A stretch of DNA of 64,000 nucleotides from an uncultured Clostridium sp. (GTDB lineage Bacteria; Bacillota; Clostridia; TANB77; CAG-508). Positions 18,165-26,832 of this stretch are shown here, one piece after another (positions within the stretch are counted from its first letter, which is position 1; every line of letters starts with the position of its first letter). The position numbers and the translations under genes were made by a program. Under the pieces are notes generated by a model that had not been told where the DNA came from, did not search any database, and saw only the letters and a program-made list of their open reading frames with translations. Location of the stretch: assembly GCA_900553945.1 (NCBI GenBank), contig USFR01000007.1:52773-116772 (forward strand). Direction: 5' to 3'.

Positions 18165-18184
18165 AAATCTACCTTTATGGTTTG

Positions 18185-18213
18185 TTGATTTTTATTTTTT
18201 ACTATATTATAAT
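18185..18213 (+). promoter_or_regulatory. Promoter of the PAP2 phosphatase gene
   Basis: TTGATT (18185-18190), 17-nt spacer, TATAAT (18208-18213). The leader of about 100 nt contains a small GTGCAA/TTGCAC hairpin at 18225-18241. Confidence 0.6.
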
Positions 18214-18322
18214 ATAAATACTTTGTGCAAGATTTTTGCACATAAATAAAGATTAGAACATTAAATGTCATGATAGATTTGTATTATGTTCGCTTATTTT
18301 TAAATTATATGGAGATTTTATT

Positions 18323-18856
18323 ATGATTTTATTTGATTTGCCTGTGTACCAATTTATAATGTCCATTTTGGGACTTACATCTACAATGATGCTAATTATG
18401 AAATTTATTACAACACTTGGCTCAACTCTTGTTATTGTAACAAGTATTTTATGTATAGCCGTTTTAGTAAAAAATAAAAAATATTTTTTAATCTTTACTT
18501 TTGCAAATTTAATTGGAGTAATTTTAAACAACATTTTAAAAATAATAATCAGAAGACCTCGTCCTGCTGAAACTCTTGTATTAACAGCTGAGTCATCTTA
18601 TTCATTTCCAAGTGGCCATTCAATGATGTCTATGATTTTTTATGGATTACTTATTTACTATGTTACTAAATTTGTTAAGAAAAAGTGGCTTAAAAACACA
18701 TTAGTTGCTATACTTTCAGCTATTATATTATTTGTTGGAATTAGTAGAATTTATTTAGGAGTTCACTATGTTACAGATGTTTTAGCTGGCTATATCATTG
18801 GAATTATTTATTTAATATTTTTTATAAAGTTCCTTAAAAAGAAAAAATTAGATTAA
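18323..18856 (+). CDS. PAP2-family membrane phosphatase
   Basis: 177 residues with five to six membrane spans. The three phosphatidic-acid-phosphatase signatures are complete: K-x6-RP (KIIIRRPRP, near 75), PSGH (near 97) and SR-x5-H-x3-D (SRIYLGVHYVTD, near 140). Members dephosphorylate undecaprenyl pyrophosphate or phosphatidylglycerol phosphate at the membrane; which substrate applies here cannot be told. RBS GGAG upstream. It is the only plus-strand gene in the first 35 kb and converges on spoIIQ through a shared terminator. Confidence 0.85.
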   Translation: MILFDLPVYQFIMSILGLTSTMMLIMKFITTLGSTLVIVTSILCIAVLVKNKKYFLIFTFANLIGVILNNILKIIIRRPRPAETLVLTAESSYSFPSGHSMMSMIFYGLLIYYVTKFVKKKWLKNTLVAILSAIILFVGISRIYLGVHYVTDVLAGYIIGIIYLIFFIKFLKKKKLD

Positions 18857-18899
18857 AAAACTATGAACAAAATATTTTTATATACTTTGTCAGCAATAT

Positions 18900-18934
18900 A
18901 ATAAGACGTATAACTAAAAATTATACGTCTTATT
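18900..18934. terminator. Bidirectional terminator between the PAP2 gene and spoIIQ
   Basis: Perfect 14-bp stem AATAAGACGTATAA/TTATACGTCTTATT with a 7-nt loop and T-rich tails on both sides. It overlaps the spoIIQ stop codon. Confidence 0.85.
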
Positions 18935-19703
18935 TTTCCCAATATGCTGTTGGGTTTACATTCATATCATCTTTTGTCATTTCAAAATGCAAATGCGGTT
19001 CATCAGCAATTTCAAAAGCTGCGTTATCTCCTACAGAACCAATAATTTTTCCTTTCTCAACAGTTTGTCCCTCTGAAACAAATTCAGCTGTTTGAAGATT
19101 AGAATATATTGATTTAAATCCATTTGCATGTGCAATTGTTACTGTTAATCCATATCTCGGATCATTTTTTATAGATTCTACAGTTCCCGCTTCTGAAGCA
19201 ACAACAGAACTTCCTTTATCAGCCTTTATATCTATTCCTAAATGAACTGTCCATTCTTGAAGTGTTTCAGAATATGTTAAATTTGAATCTGAAAAATCTT
19301 TTGCAATTTCGCCTTGAACAGGTACAGAAAAATGTAGCTCTACTACTTTAGGCTCTTCAACCTTTTTCTCTTCAACTACTGGCTGACTTTCTGTTTTTGC
19401 TGTATTTGTTGGTTGAGTGGTGTTAAGGATAGATGTATTTATAGCCACTTTTTCTGTTTGAGTTGTATTAGATTCATTTTTTACTTCATTTATTGTTTTA
19501 TCCTCTGTTGAACTTACCATTGTAGCATCACTTCCGCCAGATTCCTCCATTTGTGCAATTCTTGCATCTGCATCTTTTTTGCTCTTATAACCTGATAACG
19601 CAAATATAAAAATTAGTAAAACTGTTAATGCGCATACTCCAAGTATATAATAAATTTTTTCTCTACTTAAAGAGTTGCTTGTGTATCTTTTTCCTCTACT
19701 CAT
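18930..19703 (-). CDS. spoIIQ: SpoIIQ-like M23 (LytM) peptidase
   Basis: 257 residues: one membrane span (about 17-37), a long Ser/Thr/Glu-rich linker, then a LytM domain (about 125-255). The zinc ligands are present (H154-x3-D158 and H237-x-H239), as in clostridial SpoIIQ and unlike Bacillus SpoIIQ, which lacks a ligand. SpoIIQ is made in the forespore and forms the channel/zipper across the septum with SpoIIIAH. The call rests on the LytM domain, single N-terminal anchor and position directly behind spoIID. A sigma-F-like promoter lies upstream (19735-19762). Alternative: an ordinary M23 hydrolase. Confidence 0.8.
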   Translation of the reverse strand: MSRGKRYTSNSLSREKIYYILGVCALTVLLIFIFALSGYKSKKDADARIAQMEESGGSDATMVSSTEDKTINEVKNESNTTQTEKVAINTSILNTTQPTNTAKTESQPVVEEKKVEEPKVVELHFSVPVQGEIAKDFSDSNLTYSETLQEWTVHLGIDIKADKGSSVVASEAGTVESIKNDPRYGLTVTIAHANGFKSIYSNLQTAEFVSEGQTVEKGKIIGSVGDNAAFEIADEPHLHFEMTKDDMNVNPTAYWEK

Positions 19704-19734
19704 ATGTTCCTCCTATATATCTTTATTTATTACA

Positions 19735-19762
19735 AGTATTTCCATATTTTAATTATTTATAC
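19735..19762 (-). promoter_or_regulatory. Candidate sigma-F promoter of spoIIQ
   Basis: Minus strand GTATA (19758-19762), 14 nt, GGAAATACT (19735-19743). This resembles the forespore sigma-F pattern GYATA-N15-GGNNANHHT, one nucleotide short in the spacer. Confidence 0.45.
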
Positions 19763-19779
19763 AAAAGTGCATGCAGAAT

Positions 19780-20803
19780 CTAATTATTTTTTATATTTTC
19801 TATTTGTATATTCTTAAAAAAATGTTCAATTATTTCTTTATAATTTTTTCCTTCTTTAGCTAAAGTATTGCTTCCTGTTTGGCTTAATCCAACCCCATGT
19901 CCATATCCTATTACTTTAAATTTAACCTTATCTTCTGTAACTTCAAAAGTAAAATTTGATGATTTTAATTCAAAAATTTTTCGTGCCTCTACACCTGATA
20001 TATTCTTATTACCAATTTTAATTGTTTTTATTCTCGAACTTTCTGTATATTCTAATATTTGTATACAATCTGCTTGACTCCAATCTATCTGAAAATCGTC
20101 GTAACTCGATTTCATTTTTTCCTCTAATTCACTTTTAGTGTATTCTTTTTCTGAATAATATTGATTGTATTCGTCCTCTCCACTTGTTTCTACAACTTGC
20201 AAATATGGGAAATCACTTCCACCCCAAACATTAACCGGAATCTCAGTAGTTCCTCCACTATTAGAATGAAAAAAAGCATCTATTGGTTTTCCTTCATATG
20301 TTATAATTTCACCTGCTGTTGAATAGACTGCTTCTTTTAATTTATTCCATTTTTCTTCTTTATTTCCATCCCATTTTTCAAATCTATTTTCCTTAGAAAT
20401 CCATGCTTGACAACATGTACTACTATCACAAATATCTGCATTAGCATGCTTGTGTCCATTTTCTATTTGATATAAAGTATATGTTCTTGCAACTGTAGCT
20501 TGTGCTTTCAGTGCTTCCTCTTCATAATCTACAGGCATTTCAGCTGCTACAACATTAACTAGATAATCTTCTATATTTAATGTTTCTACCACATTATCAT
20601 TATTATGTAATAAATTAATATCTTTATATCTAACACTAAAATCCAACGTCGGTTTTTCAACATTAATTTCTATTTTTTTAGTATCATCATTTATTTGAAA
20701 TTCTTGTGTAAACCACATTGGAAGTAAGACAAAAGCTCCGCACGGTAGATAAGAAAAAAAATAATGTATAATGTTCTTTTATTTTCTCAGTTATACTTTT
20801 CAC
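19780..20803 (-). CDS. spoIID: SpoIID lytic transglycosylase, with an apparent frameshift near its start
   Basis: The main frame (from 20718 down, 312 residues) is SpoIID: catalytic Glu in AAEMPVDYEEEALKAQA, the SNSGG segment and C-terminal GYGHGVGLSQTG. SpoIID cleaves peptidoglycan during engulfment with SpoIIP and SpoIIM. That frame has no signal anchor. A GTG at 20801-20803 with AAAGGAG upstream overlaps the sigF stop as GTGA and encodes MKSITEKIKEHYTLFF, but in another frame. Removing one T from the 8-T run (20754-20761) joins both into a protein with a normal N-terminal membrane span. I therefore annotate from 20803 with a +1 shift. Confidence 0.8.
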
Positions 20804-21516
20804 ATTTTCTCCTTTATGTTTTCTCTCATTTTTAATAAAACTCTCTTTTCAATTCTCGACACTTGCACTTGACTTATTCCGTATTGACTTGCGATTTGAC
20901 TCTGTGTTTTATTGTAAAAATACCTTAAGATTATAATATTTCTCTCCTTTTCATCTAGTTTCTCAAGTTCCTGTTTTAATATTATTTTCTTAATCGTATT
21001 TTCCTCATAACTTTCTACTTTTACTTTATTAAATAATATATTCTCATTACTATCCTCAAATTCCTCATCAATTGATTTAATTTCCTTATTTGCCTCCAAT
21101 GCCAATAAAATATTTTCTTTACTTTCCTTTAATTCTTTTTCAATTTCATTAATACTCAATTCTTTTCCTAACTTTTCATACTGTTTTCTTAGCATTTCAA
21201 TTTTAATATTCAATTCTTTTAAACTTCTACTAACCTTTATCATTCCATCATCTCGGAGATATTTTTTTATTTCTCCTATAATGTATGGAACTGCAAAAGT
21301 TGAAAGTTTAACATTATATTGATTATCAAACCTTTTTATTGATTTAACTAATCCCATTGCACCTATTTGAAACAAATCATCTGTTTCATATTTATTATTT
21401 TTAAATCTTTTTACAATACTCCATATTAATCTTGAATTATTTTCTACAATATCATTTAACATTTCCTGGTTTCCGCTCTGTGCTTCTAGGATTTCTTCTA
21501 TTGTAGTTTCATGCAA
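20800..21516 (-). CDS. sigF: Forespore RNA polymerase sigma factor SigF
   Basis: 238 residues. Sigma-70 region 2 (LFQIGAMGLVKSIKRFD, then STFAVPYIIGEIKKYLRDDG near 60-95), region 3, and region 4 with a helix-turn-helix (QSQIASQYGISQVQVSRIEKR, near 205; the VQVSRIEK helix is characteristic of SigF/SigG). Identity as SigF rather than SigG follows from position directly after spoIIAA and spoIIAB. It drives early forespore transcription and is held by SpoIIAB. Its stop overlaps the spoIID GTG, so the two are translationally coupled. Confidence 0.93.
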   Translation of the reverse strand: MHETTIEEILEAQSGNQEMLNDIVENNSRLIWSIVKRFKNNKYETDDLFQIGAMGLVKSIKRFDNQYNVKLSTFAVPYIIGEIKKYLRDDGMIKVSRSLKELNIKIEMLRKQYEKLGKELSINEIEKELKESKENILLALEANKEIKSIDEEFEDSNENILFNKVKVESYEENTIKKIILKQELEKLDEKERNIIILRYFYNKTQSQIASQYGISQVQVSRIEKRVLLKMRENIKEKM

Positions 21517-21527
21517 AATTAATTCTC

Positions 21528-21980
21528 CTAACCCTCTAATAAATTTTGATCTCTTCTTATGATTTTTTTCATAGTAACTTTCGTTCCTAAACCTAAAATT
21601 GACTCAACTTTTAAATCATCCATAAAAGTTTCAACTATTGTAAATCCCATTCCAGACCTTTCTAACTCTGCTTTTGATGTATATAAAGGCTTTCTTGCCA
21701 TTTCAACATCTTCAATACCTTTTCCTGTATCAGAAATCTCTATTGTTATACATCCTTCTTGAATATAACTATGTATCTTTATAATTTCTTCTGTCGATTC
21801 ATATGCATGTATTATTGCATTTGTAACAATTTCGGAAACTGCCGTTTTTATGTCTGAAATTTCTTCAATTGTAGGATCCAATTGTGATGCAAATGCAGCG
21901 ACTGTAACCCTTGCAAATGACTCATTACAAGATTTACTTAAAAATTCAAGACTCATCTCATTTTCATATTGTTTTTTCAC
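21528..21980 (-). CDS. spoIIAB: Anti-sigma-F factor and kinase SpoIIAB
   Basis: 150 residues, a GHKL-fold serine kinase. N-box EIVTNAIIHAYE (near 47-58), G1 box ISDTGKGIED (near 82) and G2-like region RSGMGFTIVETFMD. It binds SigF with ATP and phosphorylates SpoIIAA. It overlaps the end of spoIIAA by 17 nt and is followed 11 nt later by sigF, the standard operon order. Confidence 0.93.
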   Translation of the reverse strand: MKKQYENEMSLEFLSKSCNESFARVTVAAFASQLDPTIEEISDIKTAVSEIVTNAIIHAYESTEEIIKIHSYIQEGCITIEISDTGKGIEDVEMARKPLYTSKAELERSGMGFTIVETFMDDLKVESILGLGTKVTMKKIIRRDQNLLEG

Positions 21981-22299
21981 TTTTTTCTTCCTCCTCTATT
22001 ATTGGAATTATTTTTAATACCCCTGTCATCTCAAATATCTTTCGTATGTTTTTTCTTACATTTTTCATTTCAAGTTTAGCTCCAACCATCGATGCAGTTT
22101 TATATCTTCCTATAACCATTCCGATTCCGGCACTATCCATAAAATAAACGTTATTAAAATCAAGAATAACTCTTTTAGGATTACGTCTTTGAATTTCATA
22201 ATCTGCATTCCTCCTTAAAATTTCAGCCTTATGATGATCTATCTCTTCATCAATTTCCAAGTTTAAGAGCTTGTCCTTTTCATTAAAATTAATTTTCAT
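21964..22299 (-). CDS. spoIIAA: Anti-sigma-F factor antagonist SpoIIAA
   Basis: 111-residue STAS-domain protein. The phosphorylation site is Ser56 in FMDSAGIGMVIGRYK. Dephosphorylated SpoIIAA releases SigF from SpoIIAB in the forespore. First gene of the sporulation cluster, RBS AAAGGAG, with a sigma-H promoter and two 0A boxes upstream. The C-terminus extends about ten charged residues beyond the fold. Confidence 0.93.
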   Translation of the reverse strand: MKINFNEKDKLLNLEIDEEIDHHKAEILRRNADYEIQRRNPKRVILDFNNVYFMDSAGIGMVIGRYKTASMVGAKLEMKNVRKNIRKIFEMTGVLKIIPIIEEEEKSEKTI

Positions 22300-22331
22300 A
22301 CGATACTCCTTTAACCTATTCTACTTCTTAT

Positions 22332-22358
22332 ATTCTTCTTTTTCCTAAATTTTCCTTT
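22332..22358 (-). promoter_or_regulatory. Sigma-H promoter of the spoIIA operon
   Basis: Minus strand AAAGGAAAA (22350-22358), 11 nt, GAAGAAT (22332-22338). This is an exact fit to the sigma-H pattern RNAGGAWWW-N11/12-RNNGAAT, about 33 nt before the spoIIAA start. The Bacillus spoIIA operon is also sigma-H dependent. Confidence 0.85.
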
Positions 22359-22376
22359 GACGAAAAATGAGAGGTT

Positions 22377-22393
22377 TTCGACACACTTCGACA
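22377..22393 (-). promoter_or_regulatory. Two tandem Spo0A binding boxes upstream of spoIIAA
   Basis: On the minus strand TGTCGAA occurs twice (22387-22393 and 22377-22383), exactly 10 bp apart, so both face the same side of the helix just upstream of the sigma-H -35 box. TGTCGAA is the consensus 0A box. This is the layout of a Spo0A-activated promoter. Confidence 0.88.
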
Positions 22394-22457
22394 CATATTT
22401 TTTTAGGAATCTCTTTCCATCAAATACTGCTTAATTTATTAATTTTTAAGCATAAAA

Positions 22458-22485
22458 AAAAACATGCTATCTCTAGCATGTTTTT
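22458..22485 (-). terminator. Second terminator after valS
   Basis: Perfect 12-bp stem AAAAACATGCTA/TAGCATGTTTTT with a 4-nt loop. With the hairpin at 22500-22529 it isolates spoIIA from valS read-through. Confidence 0.8.
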
Positions 22486-22499
22486 ACCATTTTTTTTAT

Positions 22500-22529
22500 A
22501 AAAAGAGCCATGTTTTCATAGCTCTTTTT
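22500..22529 (-). terminator. First terminator after valS
   Basis: Stem AAAAAGAGC/GCTCTTTTT, extended inward by ATG/CAT after a mismatch, TTTT loop. Lies 137 nt beyond the valS stop. Confidence 0.8.
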
Positions 22530-22665
22530 TCTTGTTATTTGGTCGGTGTGCCCCTTCCGACATTTCTTTTGACCTATTACTAGGTGCATAGCAGCACAAT
22601 CTCTACTTCAAATAATTATCTAAATTCATAGTAACACAATTATTAGTAATTGTCTATGTTGCAGT
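22530..22665. other. Non-coding stretch between valS and its terminators
   Basis: No gene seen. It holds small inverted repeats (GTCGG/CCGAC at about 22547-22560, ACCTA/TAGGT near 22573, ACAATTA/TAATTGT near 22640) and two similar words, CATAGCAGCACAAT and CATAGTAACACAAT. The whole intergenic space from 22300 to 22665 also contains the two terminators, 0A boxes and sigma-H promoter listed separately. Confidence 0.4.
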
Positions 22666-25323
22666 TTATTTCATCTTCTCTAGCTTTTGAATTACGTTTT
22701 CTAGTAGTTCTTTGTAGTTGGCTAATTTTTCTTTTTCTTCATTTATTTTAGCTTCTGGAGCTTTGTTGATGAAGCCTGGATTTGAAAGCATTTTCTCTCC
22801 TCTTTGTACTTCTGATTCTAGTCTTTTCTTTTCACCTTCTAATCTCTTTTTCTCTTCTTCAATATCTACTAATTCTTCAAAAGGAATGTGTACTTCCATA
22901 TTTTTAGAAAGAATTGCTACAGCATTTTCTGGTATATTTTCTGTTGTTTCTTGTATTTCTATTTTGTTGGCAAATCCTAGTTTTTCTAAGAATGCTTCTG
23001 ATTTTTCTATTTCGTCTTTTGCTGTTGTTGTTACAAATATTAATTTTGTTTTCTTACTTGGGTGTACATTCATTTTGCTTCTAATGTTTCTGATTTCTGT
23101 TATTATATCCATTATTTCTATAGCAAGTTCTTCTTCGTTTTTAAAGTCTAATTCTTCTTTGTATTTAGGAAATTCAGTCATCATTATGCTTTCTGGTTTG
23201 TGATATAGTTTTGAATATATTTCTTCTGTTATGAATGGCATAAATGGATGTAATAATTTCAAACTTGTACTTAATACATAATTTAGTATAAATTGTACGG
23301 TATATCTTGATTCATCTTCTTTGTTGAATAAACGTGGTTTTACTATTTCTATATACCAATCGCAGAAGTCGTTTCTTATGAAATCATATATTTTTTGTGC
23401 TGCAACTCCTAAATCGTAGTTTTCTAAGTTTTCTGTTACTTCTTTTACTAATGTGTTTAGTTTTGAAATTATCCATTTGTCAACGTATATCATTTTTGAT
23501 AAGTCTAATTCTGTAATGTCGTTTTCTTTGAATTCTTCAATGTCTTCTAATTGCATTAATACGAATTTTGATGCATTCCATAGTTTGTTTGCAAAGTTGC
23601 TTGATGCTTCTACTTTATCACTACTGTATCTTATGTCGTTTCCTGGTGTTGTTCCTAAAATTAATGACATTCTTAAGCTGTCTGTACCATATTCGTCTAT
23701 TACATCTAATGGGTCTACTCCATTTCCTAATGTTTTTGACATTTTTCTTCCTTGGTTATCTCTTACAATTCCATGTACTAATACGTCTTTAAATGGTACT
23801 TGATCTGTTAGTTCAAGTCCTTGTGTCATCATTCTTGAAATCCAGAATGTTATAATATCAAATCCAGTTACTAATGTTTGTGTTGGATAAAAATCTTTAT
23901 AATCTTCTGATTCTGTATTTGGCCAACCAAGTGTTGAGAATGGCCATAATGCTGAACTGAACCATGTGTCTAATGTGTCTTCATCTTGTATTAGATTTGT
24001 ACTTCCACATTTTTCACATTTTTCTGGTGCATGTTTTGCTACATTTACGTGTCCACATTCTTGACAGTAGTATGCTGGTATTCTATGTCCCCACCATAAT
24101 TGTCTTGATATACACCAATCTTGGATATTATCTAGCCAATGGAAATATTGTTTTTCGTATCTTTGTGGTACAAATCTTGTTTCTCCATTTCTTACGCTGT
24201 CTGCTGCTCTTTTAGCCATTTCTTTCATGTTTACAAACCATTGCTCTGAAATTTTAGGTTCGATTGTATTTTTACATCTTTCGCATTTTGCTACGTTGTG
24301 TGTGTAGTCTTCTGTTCTTACTAATGCTCCAATTTCTTCTAGTTTTTCAACTATTTTCTTTCTTGCTTCTAATAAGTCCATTCCTTTATATTCTGGTACT
24401 AAGTTACCCATTTTAAAGTTTTCATCAAATACTTCTATTATATCTAAATTATGTCTTAATCCTGCTTGATAATCGTTCATATCGTGTGCTGGTGTTATTT
24501 TAACACATCCTGTTCCAAATTCTTTTTCAACAAATTCATCTGCTATGATTGGTATTTCTTTATTCATGATTGGTAATATACAATTTTTACCTACTAAGTG
24601 TGTGTATCTTTCATCGTCTGGATGTACTGCTACTGCTGTATCTCCAAGCATTGTTTCTGGTCTTGTTGTTGCAACTTCTATATATTCGTCTTTTGTTCCA
24701 ACAATTTTATATCTTATATGCCATAAGTGTGATGGTTCTTCTTTGTATTCAACTTCTGCATCTGAAATTGATGTATTACAGCTTGTGCACCAATTTACCA
24801 TTCTTTTTCCTTTGTAGATTAGTCCTTTATTGTATAATCTTACAAATTGTTCTAATACTGCTTCTGACATTCCTTCATCTAGTGTAAATCTATTTCTCTC
24901 CCAATCACATGAGCATCCTAGTTTACGTTGTTGTTTTTGAATTATTCCTCCATATTCTTTGGTCCATGCCCATGCTTCTTCTAAGAATTTTTCTCTTCCT
25001 AAATCTGATTTGTTTATTCCTTGTGCTTTTAATTTTTGAACAACTTTCATTTCTGTAGAAATCGCTGCATGATCAGTTCCTGGTAGCCACAAAGTTCTAT
25101 ATCCTTGCATTCTTTTGAATCTTATTAATATATCTTGTATTGTGCCATCTAATGCGTGTCCCATATGTAGCTTTCCAGTTACGTTTGGTGGTGGCATCAT
25201 TATGCAATATGTTTCTTTACTTTTATCATTTGATGGTTTAAAATTTCCACTTTCTTCCCATTTTTTGTAGATTTCTTCTTCAAAATCTTTTGGGTTTAAC
25301 TTATCTTTTAGTTTGTGATCCAT
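22666..25323 (-). CDS. valS: Valyl-tRNA synthetase
   Basis: 885 residues, class I. HIGH-type motif PPPNVTGKLHMGHALDG near 46, the editing domain (about 200-350), a zinc-ribbon-like cluster CERCKN and CQEC/CEKC near 370-425, and KMSKS-type RKMSKTLGNG near 530. The C-terminal coiled coil (about 820-885) is intact. It charges tRNA-Val. It follows the glycosyltransferase-like gene by 15 nt and appears to be the third gene of the T-box unit starting near 28030, which would make it valine-responsive. Confidence 0.96.
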   Translation of the reverse strand: MDHKLKDKLNPKDFEEEIYKKWEESGNFKPSNDKSKETYCIMMPPPNVTGKLHMGHALDGTIQDILIRFKRMQGYRTLWLPGTDHAAISTEMKVVQKLKAQGINKSDLGREKFLEEAWAWTKEYGGIIQKQQRKLGCSCDWERNRFTLDEGMSEAVLEQFVRLYNKGLIYKGKRMVNWCTSCNTSISDAEVEYKEEPSHLWHIRYKIVGTKDEYIEVATTRPETMLGDTAVAVHPDDERYTHLVGKNCILPIMNKEIPIIADEFVEKEFGTGCVKITPAHDMNDYQAGLRHNLDIIEVFDENFKMGNLVPEYKGMDLLEARKKIVEKLEEIGALVRTEDYTHNVAKCERCKNTIEPKISEQWFVNMKEMAKRAADSVRNGETRFVPQRYEKQYFHWLDNIQDWCISRQLWWGHRIPAYYCQECGHVNVAKHAPEKCEKCGSTNLIQDEDTLDTWFSSALWPFSTLGWPNTESEDYKDFYPTQTLVTGFDIITFWISRMMTQGLELTDQVPFKDVLVHGIVRDNQGRKMSKTLGNGVDPLDVIDEYGTDSLRMSLILGTTPGNDIRYSSDKVEASSNFANKLWNASKFVLMQLEDIEEFKENDITELDLSKMIYVDKWIISKLNTLVKEVTENLENYDLGVAAQKIYDFIRNDFCDWYIEIVKPRLFNKEDESRYTVQFILNYVLSTSLKLLHPFMPFITEEIYSKLYHKPESIMMTEFPKYKEELDFKNEEELAIEIMDIITEIRNIRSKMNVHPSKKTKLIFVTTTAKDEIEKSEAFLEKLGFANKIEIQETTENIPENAVAILSKNMEVHIPFEELVDIEEEKKRLEGEKKRLESEVQRGEKMLSNPGFINKAPEAKINEEKEKLANYKELLENVIQKLEKMK

Positions 25324-25338
25324 TCTTATCTCTCCTTT

Positions 25339-26815
25339 TTATTTTATTTTTTCTATTAAATAAATATTATATTCTGTCTCTTTGTTTTCGGCTTTTTCTT
25401 TATTATATTTTGTAAAATATTGCTTTTGTGCTAGTAACCTATAGTTTTCATTATTAAATTTTTCATTATAATAATCCACTTTGTAGAAGTCTAAAATAAG
25501 CCATATTCTTCCTTGACATTCTTCATCGTTTAAGAAGTCATCTGTTATATATGTTTGCATTCCCGGTCCAAACGCTTTATATGCCTCTTCAACTCCCCAA
25601 TCTTCAGCATTGTAAAAATATTGTTTATATTGAGGAAATTTTGCTGCCATTATAGCCCCTGTGCCTATTCCTGGATATACTATTACATCATTTTCTTGTA
25701 TATTATTTTTTATAAAATCTATTGGTTCATTATTTGATTTATCATAGTTATGACTTATCATTATTATGTTACTTGGTATTGTGGTTAAAATTGTTAATGC
25801 TATGAAGCCGTATATTATGCATTTTTTAGCTGATTTTGCATACATGTATGATATTGCAAACATCATAAGTCCTGCAACTACTGTCATATATCTATAATAT
25901 ATAATTGGTGATTTTAGTATTGCTGACATTATTAGTGCAGCTACTATTATTAAAACAATCACCAATAATGCATATCTTGCAGGTTTTGTGTTTTCTTTTC
26001 CTTCAGTTCTAATTAAATATATTAAGTATCCATATACAAAAAGTGAAATTACAAATCCTATCCATGGATATAAACTTCCTGAAAATAGTAAGCTTCCCAT
26101 TTGTACTATTGTTTTTGGGCCTAAGCTAATCCAGAATCCATTATCGTGCATTGATTTTAGCTGTGATGAAAAATAAATTAACCATGGTAAATATAATAAT
26201 CCTTGTATCACTCCTAATATTATTTGCTTAATATATACTTCTTTTTTCTTATTTTTTATTAAATATACTAATAAAATTAAGTTTATTAATCCTGCTGCCA
26301 TAAGTCCATAATAATGTATGTATATGCTTCCGCAGACTGCTTAGGAAAAAAATTATATAGTAATGTAACTTTTCTTCATGTGCTAATCGCCATGCATATA
26401 TTGCTAAAACAGTAACTAATAGTAGTGCCCAGCTGTACATTCTAATCTCATTTGCAAATGTTGCTGACATTGGCGAAAAATATGCCAAAAATGTAAATAG
26501 TAAACCTGTTTTTTCTCCAAAATCTTTTCTAATGTGTGTATATCCTAATATTCCTAGTATAACTATTGGTATGGCTGAGAATATTCTGTAAGCCATGATT
26601 GATCCATTTGTTAATAGGTAAATAATGTGTAATGCCCAGTAGTACAGAACTGGATGAACATCGTGCCCTCCTATGTTCCATATTTCAACAAATGTTTTGC
26701 TTGCCATTCCTACTGAATAACACTCATCAAACCATACGTTTGAGTGGAATATTCCTATATTTACCAATATAATTCCTGCAATGATTGTTAGTATATGTAA
26801 CTTTTTTATTTTCAT
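25339..26815 (-). pseudogene. Polytopic GT-C (GT39-like) glycosyltransferase, frameshifted
   Basis: Two overlapping frames make one protein. The first (26815 down, 'VWFDECYSVGMASK', 'GHDVHPVLYYWALH') has the acidic DE pair and DVHP of PMT/ArnT-like membrane glycosyltransferases. The second (from about 26340 down to 25339) continues the multi-span region and the soluble C-terminus. The junction needs a +1 shift: removing one A at 26341-26342 joins FFL to AVCGSIYIHYYGLMAAG. Combined length about 490. Such enzymes move sugars from lipid carriers to surface targets. Whether this is a real mutation or a sequence error is open. Spacing to neighbours is 15-17 nt. Confidence 0.75.
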
Positions 26816-26832
26816 TTTGAATCTCCTTTTCC

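Noticed and set aside
26341..26343. Programmed +1 frameshift in the GT39-like gene
   Set aside because: No stop codon in the slip position as in prfB and no stimulatory signal seen; a plain base gain explains it better.
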